NCBI RefSeq assembly: GCF_003946335.1
Contig: NZ_RHNX01000001.1
Coordinates: 115,378-179,377 of the forward strand
DNA from: Levilactobacillus fujinensis
GTDB taxonomy: Bacteria; Bacillota; Bacilli; Lactobacillales; Lactobacillaceae
Reading direction: 5' to 3'
Length of the DNA: 64,000 nt
Shown: in pieces, positions 25,948 to 34,198 of the stretch
How positions within the stretch are numbered: position 1 is the stretch's first letter
Layout of the letters: each line of letters opens with the position of its first letter
Program-made: the position numbers and the translations under genes
The notes under the pieces: model-generated
Told to the model about the DNA's origin: nothing
Seen by the model: the letters and a program-made list of their open reading frames with translations, nothing else
Databases searched by the model: none

Positions 25948-26556
25948 ATGTCAAAAAAAACTATTGTGTCACTCATTCTACTAGCCTTACTCATTTTTGG
26001 CGGTGGCTATTATGCCATCCAGCGGATAACCGCTAGCACCCCTGCTACCAGCCAAACGCAAGCCGCGACGACCCATACTTCTAAAAAGAATGGCAAGGCC
26101 TTAATTTTATACTATTCCAACTCTGGGACCACCGAAACCGCTGCTAAGTATTTACAGCGGAAGACCGGTGCTGACCTAATTAAGCTCAAATTGTCTCCTG
26201 CCTATCCCACAGATTATAGTAAATTAGTGACCGTTGCCAAACGACAAATCGATCGTAATAGCCGGCCCAAAATTACCAATACACCTAACCTAAAGAGTTA
26301 CAAGACTATCTATTTAGGCTTCCCAACTTGGTATCACCGGCCACCCATGTTTATCAACACTTTTTTTGAAGCCAACGCTCTTCGCGGCAAGACGGTCATT
26401 CCGTTTACGACTAGCATGAGCAGTCCAATCAGTGTAAGCACCCCTTACTTGAAGCGCATGGCTAAAGGTAAAGCACTCACATTGCAGCCAGGTTTTCGTG
26501 CAAACAATGAGTCGACGATTAACCGCTACCTCAAGCAACATCATTTAATTGATTAA
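25948..26556 (+). CDS. Membrane-anchored flavodoxin-family protein
   Basis: The 202-aa protein begins with an N-terminal TM segment (SLILLALLIFGGGYYAI, residues about 8-25) and a Thr/Ala-rich linker. A flavodoxin_4 domain follows: ALILYYSNSGTTETAAKYL (phosphate loop) and LGFPTWYHRPPMFINTFF. There is no lipobox Cys, so it is probably anchored with the FMN domain outside. ATG 25948 has GAGG 9 nt upstream. It is a paralogue of the soluble flavodoxin at 33672; both have MerR-type promoters. An extracytoplasmic electron-transfer role is inferred. Confidence 0.88.
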   Translation: MSKKTIVSLILLALLIFGGGYYAIQRITASTPATSQTQAATTHTSKKNGKALILYYSNSGTTETAAKYLQRKTGADLIKLKLSPAYPTDYSKLVTVAKRQIDRNSRPKITNTPNLKSYKTIYLGFPTWYHRPPMFINTFFEANALRGKTVIPFTTSMSSPISVSTPYLKRMAKGKALTLQPGFRANNESTINRYLKQHHLID

Positions 26557-26571
26557 TTTGCAAGAAAGCGT

Positions 26572-26602
26572 TTGCCTTAAAGTCGGCTTTAGGGGTTACC
26601 CT
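26572..26602 (+). promoter_or_regulatory. Orphan MerR-type promoter
   Basis: TTGCCT (26572-26577), a 19-bp spacer with CTTAAAGTCGGCTTTAG, and TACCCT (26597-26602). No gene follows before the hairpin at 26681-26708. It lies 16 bp past the flavodoxin stop. Confidence 0.7.
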
Positions 26603-26608
26603 ATAAAC

Positions 26609-26708
26609 TAAGAGCCTTTACCTCTTGATACTGCCATCTAGCCAAGCACCTTCGTACACACACTTCAGTCTACTACACGGAGGATTGTCTATCGGGCAAT
26701 CCTTTTTA
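26609..26708 (+). ncRNA. Candidate short transcript from the orphan MerR-type promoter
   Basis: From the expected start near 26609 to the terminator GGATTG / CAATCC + TTTTT (26682-26707) there are about 100 nt with no coding frame. This could be a small RNA of the regulon or what is left after loss of a gene. The rest of the 332-bp gap up to the merR gene shows one stretch at about 26735-26760 resembling part of repeat B, and nothing else I recognise. Confidence 0.35.
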
Positions 26709-26888
26709 TTTTCCCCTTCCCCTAAGGTAGCGTTCAAGCTGTGTTCGTACTACTGCGCTTCTAGCCGTTGACACGTTCTGACGCTAGACATCACGAACCT
26801 ATATCAAATAACGACAGATGTAAATATTAGCTGTACTTGTCAGACGTATTACCTAGACAAGTGCCCTGACGGAGGATGGTTTAGAATC

Positions 26889-27302
26889 ATGACAATTCAA
26901 GAAGTCGCTAAACTTATGGGTATTTCGCAATCAGCCATTCGCTACTATGATCATCAACAGCTCCTGCCATCGGTCAAACGTGACAAGTACAATAATCGTG
27001 TTTTTACTGAGAATGATCTTGCGTGGATCAAAATGGTGATTACCTTACGCGAACTGGGCATGCCCGTGCCCACTATCAGAGAATACGTTCAGCTCTCTGC
27101 TGAAGGTAAGCAAACGCTCAGACAGCGACTCAAGATTATGACCGACGAGCAAGAAAGGATTCTGGCTGAACTGGAGAAGGTCCAAGGGCACTATATCATG
27201 ATCAATCACTGGATTAATCATTATATTGATGTCCTAGTTGATCCTAAACTAGATAAGTTTCCCAAAGGAATTGATCCCATATTTCCGGATCATTTAAAAT
27301 AA
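26889..27302 (+). CDS. MerR-family regulator (AdhR/NmlR-like)
   Basis: The 137-aa protein has a MerR HTH in residues 1-45 (MTIQEVAKLMGISQSAIRYY and the R-Y-Y wing), ERILAELEKVQGHY as the coiled-coil dimer helix, and a short C-terminal tail. It has no cysteine, so it cannot be a thiol sensor like the AdhR Cys52 model. ATG 26889 has GGAGG upstream. No MerR-type promoter precedes it directly. It is one of two candidates to bind the 19-bp-spacer promoters of this region. Confidence 0.88.
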   Translation: MTIQEVAKLMGISQSAIRYYDHQQLLPSVKRDKYNNRVFTENDLAWIKMVITLRELGMPVPTIREYVQLSAEGKQTLRQRLKIMTDEQERILAELEKVQGHYIMINHWINHYIDVLVDPKLDKFPKGIDPIFPDHLK

Positions 27303-27312
27303 CTTTTCTCAG

Positions 27313-27352
27313 CAAACGACCCGTCTAGCAACAAAGATGGGTCGTTTGTTTT
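27313..27352 (+). terminator. Terminator after the MerR gene
   Basis: CAAACGACCC / GGGTCGTTTG with a 16-nt loop is followed by TTTTGG. Confidence 0.85.
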
Positions 27353-27422
27353 GGCATCAATAGGATACTTCAAGAGCTAAGTTATATTGTAAACGTTTTT
27401 CCTTGAAATTAAATCATATCAT

Positions 27423-27453
27423 TTGCCCTCAAGTCGACTTTAAGGTGTATTCT
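27423..27453 (+). promoter_or_regulatory. MerR-type promoter for the esterase gene
   Basis: TTGCCC (27423-27428), a 19-bp spacer with CTCAAGTCGACTTTAAG, and TATTCT (27448-27453). Confidence 0.85.
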
Positions 27454-27506
27454 AGCTTCGTTAGTTAAGTCTACTTTCAATAAATTACCGTATTGGAGAT
27501 GATTTC

Positions 27507-28352
27507 ATTCCCGTAGACAATGTCAACCAAGGACCAACAGCGACTGCTAGCAGGCTCGTTCCGCTAAGCTACCGCAATCAGCAGCAGCAACCGCGCCACG
27601 CTTTAATTTATCTACCCGCTGCCTATTTCCAGCTACCATCCCAGCGATTCAACGTGACTTACCTGATGCATGGCTGGAGCATGAATGAGACAACTTTTCT
27701 ACACGACGCTGCCTTCAGACGGATGCTGGATCAGGGAATGGCCACTGGCGAGTTGCTACCGCAAATCGTGGTGACACCTACCTATTACCCACCAACTAGC
27801 GAGCCAACTGGGAGCTGGGAAAATGATGACGGTTACATTACCGATTTTGTTCAAGAAGAGTTGTGCCAATCGCTTTTGCCAGCCGTTGAAACCGCCTACC
27901 GGACGTATGCAGCTGGTGGTCAGGCGCAAGACCTAATCGACAGTCGGCAACATCGAGCGTTTGCGGGCTTCTCCATGGGCGCCATCACAACTTGGTCTGT
28001 TCTTGAGCAACGGCTAGCCTACTTCGCATACTTCGCCCCTATGGCTGGTGATAGCTGGACCATCACCAATGACGGTGGCCTCTTGCAACCCGACCTAACT
28101 GCTAAAAAACTCATAGCAGCTGTGAAGGCCAGCCAACCGGCACCCTTTCACATTGAAGCAACGGTTGGTAGTCAGGACGGCACGCAGAATTCAATGACCC
28201 CGCTCATTAACCGATTGCGTCAACTATCCACTAACTTTGATGCCGAACACCTTAGCTACTGGAAAGACCCAAATGGTGGTCACACGTTGGCCTCGGCGAC
28301 GAATCAATTTGCACATGTGCAAGAAACATTTTTCAAAAAGCCCTTGCCTTGA
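27507..28352 (+). CDS. Alpha/beta-hydrolase esterase (PHB-depolymerase/feruloyl-esterase type), apparent ATT start
   Basis: The 281-aa frame has core beta strands and nucleophile Ser in AGFSMGAITTW, and a C-terminal His in GGHTLAS; HALIYLPAAYFQ leads into the first strand. The homologous region begins well upstream of the first in-frame GTG (27654). The only codon with a well-spaced site (TTGGAG, 9 nt) is ATT 27507, and no ATG, GTG or TTG occurs between. Either ATT is used (rare) or the start codon was lost by mutation. It follows a MerR-type promoter, so it belongs to the regulon. It ends within the next promoter. Confidence 0.75.
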   Translation: MPVDNVNQGPTATASRLVPLSYRNQQQQPRHALIYLPAAYFQLPSQRFNVTYLMHGWSMNETTFLHDAAFRRMLDQGMATGELLPQIVVTPTYYPPTSEPTGSWENDDGYITDFVQEELCQSLLPAVETAYRTYAAGGQAQDLIDSRQHRAFAGFSMGAITTWSVLEQRLAYFAYFAPMAGDSWTITNDGGLLQPDLTAKKLIAAVKASQPAPFHIEATVGSQDGTQNSMTPLINRLRQLSTNFDAEHLSYWKDPNGGHTLASATNQFAHVQETFFKKPLP

Positions 28353-28374
28353 AGTTAACTACAAGGTTTATGAT
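28344..28374 (+). promoter_or_regulatory. MerR-type promoter for the 28464-31827 operon
   Basis: TTGCCT (28344-28349), a 19-bp spacer with CTTGAAGTTAACTACAAG, and TATGAT (28369-28374). The esterase stop codon TGA lies inside this promoter. Confidence 0.88.
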
Positions 28375-28463
28375 TTAACACATAGTCACCTAGGGCCATC
28401 ACGTTGGTCCAAACGACTTGTCATTTTGAACTTAATTTGCCTATAAAAGGAGATTGCTTCTAT

Positions 28464-29114
28464 ATGAAAATTTTAGTATTAGGTGCCGCTGGTCAAATTT
28501 CTCGCTACTTAACAGATTTGTTACTAAACGAAACGACCGACGAGCTAGTCCTGTATGGTCGTAACATGACCACCCGTTTAAACCAGTACGCAGCGAACGA
28601 CCGGGTCACCTTGATCAATGGCGACTTCGCGGACGAAGCTGCCTTGACTGCAGCAGCAAAGGGTGTTGACGCCGCTTACCTCAACCATATGCATTTAACT
28701 TCAGATGTTCAAAACGTGGTCAAGGCTTTAGATGCTAACCACGTTACAAAATTAATTGGTGCCAATATTCTCGGCATCTACGGCGAAGTTCCTGGCAAAT
28801 TCGGTCAATGGAACTTAAGCATGGTTGGTGGCCAAGCTGGTGAAGATGCCATGCTAGCAAGTGCCGAGGTTATGGAAGACTCCGACCTTGCCGACTACAC
28901 TGTTTTACGTCTGACCTGGTTGTTCAATCAAGCCGGTAATGAAAATTACGAACTGATTCCTAAAGGTCAGCCCTTCAAGAACGCCCAAGTCAGTCGCCAA
29001 GCGGTTGCCCGGGGAATCGCAACCATTTTACACGATGATAGCGGTCAGTACAGTCGCCAAAGCTTTGGTATTGGCGAACCCGATACCTACTTTGACAAAC
29101 CATCTTTCTACTAA
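28464..29114 (+). CDS. NAD(P)H-binding atypical SDR
   Basis: The 216-aa protein starts MKILVLGAAGQISRYLTDLL (GxxGxxG). It shares NYELIPKGQPFKNAQVSRQA with paralogues at 12141 and 35363. The start is ATG 28464 with AAGGAG upstream; longer starts lack a site. It is the first of about five genes (SDR, cupin, CMD, hydrolase, broken hydrolase) in one operon. It probably reduces a small quinone- or enal-like substrate. Confidence 0.88.
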   Translation: MKILVLGAAGQISRYLTDLLLNETTDELVLYGRNMTTRLNQYAANDRVTLINGDFADEAALTAAAKGVDAAYLNHMHLTSDVQNVVKALDANHVTKLIGANILGIYGEVPGKFGQWNLSMVGGQAGEDAMLASAEVMEDSDLADYTVLRLTWLFNQAGNENYELIPKGQPFKNAQVSRQAVARGIATILHDDSGQYSRQSFGIGEPDTYFDKPSFY

Positions 29115-29142
29115 AACAGGTTAACTTAAGGGAGGCATTCTC

Positions 29143-29559
29143 ATGGCAAAATATGAACAAGAAGTAAAGAACGATATCTTCGGCTTTGGTGACTTAAACA
29201 CAGCCTTTGCGCAGTACTTTTCCGGTAACAGTTATCTCACCAGCTTAGTGCCACCAACAGACGACGTTGATGTCAGTGTCGCTAGCGTGAATTTTGCACC
29301 TGGCGTTCGCAACAATTGGCACAAGCACCACGATGGCTATCAAATCATCCTGGTCACTTCTGGTGAAGGGTGGGCCCAAATTGAGGGTCAACCCGCTCAG
29401 AGCCTGAAGCCTGGCGACGTGGTCGTATTTCACGATGGCGTCAAGCATTGGCACGGCGCAAAGAAGGATAGTTGGTTCACACACTTGGCCATTAGCAAGG
29501 GGACTACTGAATGGCTCGAACCAGTAACTGACGCAGAATTTGCAGACTTGGATAAGTAG
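29143..29559 (+). CDS. Cupin-domain protein
   Basis: The 138-aa single cupin has motif 1 HKHHDGYQIILVTSGEG (metal ligands His, His, and likely Glu) and motif 2 DVVVFHDGVKHWHGA. Residues 48-115 form the barrel. Lactobacillar cupins of this size often pair with a carboxymuconolactone-decarboxylase protein, as here (12 bp to the next gene). It may act on an oxidised aromatic or lactone compound. ATG 29143 has GGGAGG upstream. Confidence 0.9.
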   Translation: MAKYEQEVKNDIFGFGDLNTAFAQYFSGNSYLTSLVPPTDDVDVSVASVNFAPGVRNNWHKHHDGYQIILVTSGEGWAQIEGQPAQSLKPGDVVVFHDGVKHWHGAKKDSWFTHLAISKGTTEWLEPVTDAEFADLDK

Positions 29560-29571
29560 GAGGATTAACTC

Positions 29572-29895
29572 ATGGCAGAAAAACAAACAGCTGGTCGCGA
29601 TAATTTAGGTGACTTTGCCCCTAAATTTGCAGAACTTAATGATGACGTTTTATTCGGAGAAGTCTGGTCTCGTGAAGGTCAACTCTCAGCCCATGACCGC
29701 AGTATGATTACCATTGCCGCACTCATGTCTGGCGGCAACTTTCAACAACTAAAGGCGCATCTAGCACTTGGCAAGGCCCATGGGATTACTAAGGATGAAG
29801 TCGTTGAAATCATTACACAGTTAGCCTTCTACTGTGGCTGGCCTAAAGCTTGGACGGCATTTGGTCTGGCTAAAGAAGTTTATACGGAAAAATAA
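29572..29895 (+). CDS. Carboxymuconolactone decarboxylase-family protein
   Basis: The 107-aa single CMD domain contains DRSMITIAALMSGGNFQQLK and the helix EVVEIITQLAFYCGWPKAW. It has one Cys but not the CxxC pair of AhpD, so an alkylhydroperoxidase role is unlikely. It lies 12 bp after the cupin gene and 13 bp before the hydrolase gene, within one operon. It is probably an oligomeric small-molecule enzyme. Confidence 0.92.
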   Translation: MAEKQTAGRDNLGDFAPKFAELNDDVLFGEVWSREGQLSAHDRSMITIAALMSGGNFQQLKAHLALGKAHGITKDEVVEIITQLAFYCGWPKAWTAFGLAKEVYTEK

Positions 29896-29908
29896 GGAGG
29901 AACTGATA

Positions 29909-30910
29909 ATGACAGAAGACTACTTAAAGATTCAAAAACAAGGTGTATTTTCAGCTGGTGGAACCTTCCAACAAGCCGCGGGCACGTTCGATCCTATCAA
30001 TGGTCAAATGGCCCCAGCTGGCCAAACCCGTCACGCCGATCATGCCAGTGTCCTCTATCAGCTCCCCGTTGATGGTAACGGCCACGCAATGATGTTCCTT
30101 CACGGCTATGGTCAATCACGGACCGGTTGGATGTCTACGCCTGATGGCCGTCCTGGTTTCTCTGACATCTTCTTGAAAAAGGGCTACGGCGTTTACCTGA
30201 TTGATCAACCTAGACGTGGTGAAGCTGGCCAATCATCAGTTGCCACTCAGATTCCCGCGACACCAGATGACCAAAACTGGTTCACCCAGTTCCGTTTAGG
30301 CTTATGGCCTAACTTTATTGAAAATACGGCCTTTCCCAAAGACGATGCGTCACTTGACCAATTCTTCCGGCAAATGACACCAGATACCGGTGAGTTTGAC
30401 ATTCCCGTTATTACCTCCGCGCTAGTTGCCGCCTATGAAAAATCCGGACCGGCTGTCTTAGTGAGCCATTCTCAAGGAGGCGTCCCTGGCTGGTTCATCG
30501 GTATGGCCAGTGAAAACGTCACCGGGATCATCGCAATTGAACCTGGTACCTTTGTCTTTCCAGAAGATGAAGTGCCAGATATTATTCCAACTAAATACCC
30601 GATGCCCGTTCAAGGTGTCGGCGTCCCAGCCAAGGACTTCGCCGAACTAGTCAAGAAACCAATTGCCATTTACTTTGGTGACAACATCCCGTCAGAACCT
30701 TCCAACGTTCCGGCTTGGGATTTCTGGCGTGGCGTTAAACAATTAGCAAACGAATTTGTCGCAACGGTTAACCGCCATGGTGGTGATGCCAAGGTCGTTT
30801 ACTTACCTGATGAAGGCATTCATGGTAATGATCATTTCATGTTTGAAGATTTAAACAACCAAGAAGTTGCCGACCACATGGGCAACTGGATGGCTGAACG
30901 CAACCTATAA
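29909..30910 (+). CDS. Alpha/beta hydrolase
   Basis: The 333-aa protein has an alpha/beta fold with oxyanion-hole MMFLHGYGQSRTGW, nucleophile Ser in LVSHSQGGVPGW, and probable His in DEGIHGNDHFMF. ATG 29909 has AAGGAGG 8 nt upstream; an ATG 25 codons earlier lies inside the CMD gene. It is a probable esterase of the AF0133-like class. The substrate is unknown. Confidence 0.88.
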   Translation: MTEDYLKIQKQGVFSAGGTFQQAAGTFDPINGQMAPAGQTRHADHASVLYQLPVDGNGHAMMFLHGYGQSRTGWMSTPDGRPGFSDIFLKKGYGVYLIDQPRRGEAGQSSVATQIPATPDDQNWFTQFRLGLWPNFIENTAFPKDDASLDQFFRQMTPDTGEFDIPVITSALVAAYEKSGPAVLVSHSQGGVPGWFIGMASENVTGIIAIEPGTFVFPEDEVPDIIPTKYPMPVQGVGVPAKDFAELVKKPIAIYFGDNIPSEPSNVPAWDFWRGVKQLANEFVATVNRHGGDAKVVYLPDEGIHGNDHFMFEDLNNQEVADHMGNWMAERNL

Positions 30911-30936
30911 ACAGTAGAATACGAGGAGAATAATTT

Positions 30937-31827
30937 ATGAGCGAATTCGCAGTAGAAAAGGCACCCCTAGAAGAATTTGACAGTACCCCGGTCGTCTTTG
31001 AAAATTAAGACTCTCATCTCAAATTAGCTGGGATCGTCTATACACCAGCTAACATGCCAGCCGATGCTAAACTGCCAGCTCTGGTTGTGCAGGGACCCAT
31101 GGGTGCCACCAAGGAACAGACCCAAAGTTTATACGCGCAATTAATGGCGACTCGGGGCTACTTGACGCTGGTTTATGACTATTCTTATATCGGTGCCAGT
31201 CAAGGCCAACCTCGTGGAACTGAAGATCCTGCCATTAAGGCCAGCGATATTCACAGCGCCATTAGCTTTCTGGCCACCTACCCCAACGTGGATGCCGACC
31301 GCTTAGGTGCAATTGGTATTTGTGGCTCTGGTGTTTATTTACCATTGGCTGCCCTGAATGAAAACCGATTAAAGGCCATTGCGGTCGTTAACCCCTTCAC
31401 GATCATTGATACTGTTGAGACTGCACCTAAAGAAGAAATTTTAAAAGAAAAGGCGCTGTACACCAGTACCGGAAAAGCCATCCGTTTAGACTTAATCGAA
31501 CCTGGCTCTGAGGGCGCTGAATACTACTTCGATCACAAGCGGGGCGCCGCCGTCAACCGGGTCGAATTCGTGTCTTGGTCCCAATTAGACTGGCAACAAT
31601 TCCACCCAACTGAAATCGTCAAAGACTTACATTTACCATTCTTGATGATTTGCGGGGAGAACGCCTTTACCCGTCCTGGTGCCGAGGTCATGTTCAAGAA
31701 TGCTGCCAGCACGGACAAACAACTGGTCATCATCCCTAAAGCCCGTCACTTCGACTTATACGATGGTCATGACTACGTGCCAAGTGCCATTGAAAATATC
31801 GACACCTTCTTATCAGCTCGTCTCTAG
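30937..31827 (+). pseudogene. Dienelactone-hydrolase-like alpha/beta hydrolase, disrupted by a stop codon
   Basis: ATG 30937 has GAGGAG 9 nt upstream and starts a frame that runs in register into the hydrolase body. Codon 24 is TAA (31006-31008), after VVFEN and before DSHLKLAGIVYTP. The rest of the protein is intact: GICGSG with a Cys nucleophile, ARHFDLYDGHDY near the His. A restart at ATG 31054 would give 257 aa lacking the first strand. The closest paralogue is at 34199. It is a nonsense-mutated gene unless the stop is read through. Natural variation or a sequence error is possible. Confidence 0.85.
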
Positions 31828-31971
31828 TCTAGCTTTCGCTTAAGAACAACATCCCCCGATGCTGTTCTTTTGCCATCTGCAGATGCACCTACTCCCCCCT
31901 GAAATTTCAGCTAGGAACTGCGCCCAACATAGCGTACAGTAAGGGCATCAGTATGAAAGCGGGGAAGTCCC

Positions 31972-33558
31972 ATGAGTCTATTTGTCTCCTTCTTTGTTCT
32001 ATTAATTGCCGTCGCTGTAAGCAACATCTTGGCCCGGCTGGTTCCTAAAATTTCTAGGACCTATATTAACGTTTTAATGGGAATCGTGGTCGCAGCCATT
32101 CCCTTCACAAATCACCTGGTATTGACGTTAAATAGCGACGTCTTTATGCTCATTATCCTAGCGCCCCTCCTGTTCTTCGAAGCACAGCGGACGCCCATCC
32201 TGATGGTCCGTAAGCGAATTCCTAGCATACTGGGATCAGCGGGAGTCTTGGCTATTGGGTCAGCAGCCGTGGCGACAGTGATCCTGTCTGGAACCTTTGG
32301 CTTAACCCTGCCGATTGCCTTGGTCATGATTGCTATCTGTACGCCCACCGACGCAACGGCCCTGGACTCCGTGACCACCGGACGTACCTTCCCAGCCGCC
32401 ATTAAGTCTAGCCTGAAAATGGAATCTCTCTTTAACGATGCGTCTGGCATTGTTCTGCTGCAGGCCGCTCTGCTCTGGCGTACAACGGGACACCTAGGCT
32501 TACTGCATAATATCGGTGCCTTACTCTGGTCGGCCGGTGGTGGTGCACTTCTTGGTGCCTTACTGGCTGGTGGCTTTGCACTACTCCGCCAATCCATTGT
32601 GCGTAGCAGCGTCAACGTGGTCTCTTCGCAAAATCTGTTCTACGTGTTGACACCATTAGTCATTTACTTGATTGCCGAGGAAGCTGGTGTCTCAGGAATT
32701 ATTGCCGTTGTCACTGCCGGACTGATTCATAACAGCGAGGCAAGTCGTAGCCGGTTCGCTGCGCCCCGCCAGATGCACCTGGGCATTCAGACCATTAATT
32801 TTATGGATCAAATTCTAAATGGTTTCGTCTTCGTTATCCTGGGGCTGAACCTGGAACGTATCTTCGCCGCTAACTACACGCAAGTCATCGGGTCCTTTGA
32901 TTGGCTGCTGATTGGTATCGTGGCCTATCTTGCTCTGTTCATCTGTCGTTGGCTTTATGCACGCTTTTTGGTCGGTGACAAGAGTAATCGCACGGCCACG
33001 CTATTCGCTTTGGGTGGTGTTCACGGGACAGTCACGTTAGCCATGACCTTTTCGTTAACAACTAGCCATCTCGGAACAGCCACCTTCAATTTAATTTTAC
33101 TCGTTGAGACCGTCGTGATTATTCTTAGCATGCTGCTCCCCACCCTAATCTTTCGCTGGTGGCTACCCGTTGATTTGGACGAACGCAATCGTAACCAACA
33201 AACCACGGAAGTTCGCCACAAAATGGTTTTAATCGGCGTTGAAGCGGTCCAAAATCTATCTCTGCCAAGTGAAGTCCGTAATTTGGTTATTTACGATATT
33301 AAAGATCAGGACCAGCACAATAAGATTGGTTCCTTTGTCACCCAGTGGCGGCGCGCTAGCACGCGGACAGATGTCCTATCGACCCTCCAAAGCGTGGAAC
33401 AACGGCGAGCCCTAATGGCGGCCTTTACTGCGGAGCGAACTTATCTCTATGATTTAGCGCGACGCCACGTGGTAAGTTCAACTGTTGTTTATGATCTTTA
33501 TAGCGAAATCCTACTAGCTGAATCACTGGTTTTAGATCCACAAAATCAATTAATCTAG
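31972..33558 (+). CDS. CPA1-family Na+/H+ antiporter
   Basis: The 528-aa protein has about 12 TMs with CPA1 motifs FFEAQRTPI, TPTDATALDSV and FNDASGIVLLQ, and a cytosolic C-terminal domain. It is a paralogue of the antiporter at 13466 (same motifs and C-terminal LLAESLVLDPQNQLI against LMAEALVVDPYSRLV). ATG 31972 has GGGGAAG upstream. It lies between MerR-type units but its own promoter is not of that type. It probably aids pH or sodium homeostasis. Confidence 0.92.
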   Translation: MSLFVSFFVLLIAVAVSNILARLVPKISRTYINVLMGIVVAAIPFTNHLVLTLNSDVFMLIILAPLLFFEAQRTPILMVRKRIPSILGSAGVLAIGSAAVATVILSGTFGLTLPIALVMIAICTPTDATALDSVTTGRTFPAAIKSSLKMESLFNDASGIVLLQAALLWRTTGHLGLLHNIGALLWSAGGGALLGALLAGGFALLRQSIVRSSVNVVSSQNLFYVLTPLVIYLIAEEAGVSGIIAVVTAGLIHNSEASRSRFAAPRQMHLGIQTINFMDQILNGFVFVILGLNLERIFAANYTQVIGSFDWLLIGIVAYLALFICRWLYARFLVGDKSNRTATLFALGGVHGTVTLAMTFSLTTSHLGTATFNLILLVETVVIILSMLLPTLIFRWWLPVDLDERNRNQQTTEVRHKMVLIGVEAVQNLSLPSEVRNLVIYDIKDQDQHNKIGSFVTQWRRASTRTDVLSTLQSVEQRRALMAAFTAERTYLYDLARRHVVSSTVVYDLYSEILLAESLVLDPQNQLI

Positions 33559-33606
33559 CGGATCTAGGCCTTAGTTGGCAAGTCCCAAATTTTTTAAGAT
33601 TTCCGC

Positions 33607-33637
33607 TTGCCTTAAAGTGAACTTCAAGGATTACACT
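33607..33637 (+). promoter_or_regulatory. MerR-type promoter for the flavodoxin/hydrolase operon
   Basis: TTGCCT (33607-33612), a 19-bp spacer with CTTAAAGTGAACTTCAAG, and TACACT (33632-33637). Confidence 0.85.
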
Positions 33638-33671
33638 AGGCTCATCAATTAAGGAAAGGAAGTTTTACGTT

Positions 33672-34130
33672 ATGCTAATTCTTTACTATTCCAACTCAGG
33701 AACAACCGCTAGGGCGGCGCAACATATTCAAGCCAAAACGAACGGTAAACTCATTGAACTCGACATTAACCCAGCATATCCGACTGAATACGATTTAGTC
33801 ACTGAAATTTCAAAACAACAGATTGATAGCGATACGCATCCCCAAATTACCAATCTGCCCGATTTAACCGATGAGAAGACCATCTTTATTGGTTTTCCGA
33901 TCTGGTACCAACGGCCACCAATGTTCGTGAATACTTTCTTCGAGCAAAGTGATTTGAAGGGTAAAACTGTCATTCCATTTGCTACCAGCATGAGCACTCC
34001 CATGAGTGCCAACACGGCCTTTCTTGAAGAAATGGCCGAAAACAGCGGTGCCACTTTGCAAGCTGGCTTCCTGGCCAACTCAAACGACACCATTGACCAC
34101 TACTTGAGTGACCGCGCCTTGCTAAAGTAA
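33672..34130 (+). CDS. Flavodoxin-family protein
   Basis: The 152-aa soluble flavodoxin_4-type protein has phosphate loop ILYYSNSGTTARAA, IGFPIWYQRPPMFVNTFF and FATSMSTPMSANTAFLEE. It lacks the N-terminal anchor of the paralogue at 25948. ATG 33672 has AAAGGAAG upstream. It is the first gene before the hydrolase at 34199 under one MerR-type promoter. It probably uses FMN to reduce quinones or to transfer electrons. Confidence 0.92.
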   Translation: MLILYYSNSGTTARAAQHIQAKTNGKLIELDINPAYPTEYDLVTEISKQQIDSDTHPQITNLPDLTDEKTIFIGFPIWYQRPPMFVNTFFEQSDLKGKTVIPFATSMSTPMSANTAFLEEMAENSGATLQAGFLANSNDTIDHYLSDRALLK

Positions 34131-34198
34131 CCGGCGCCTTCACCTCGTAGGACCTGAAAATTAACTTAATCAACACCTATTTTATTGGAGGGATTCTT

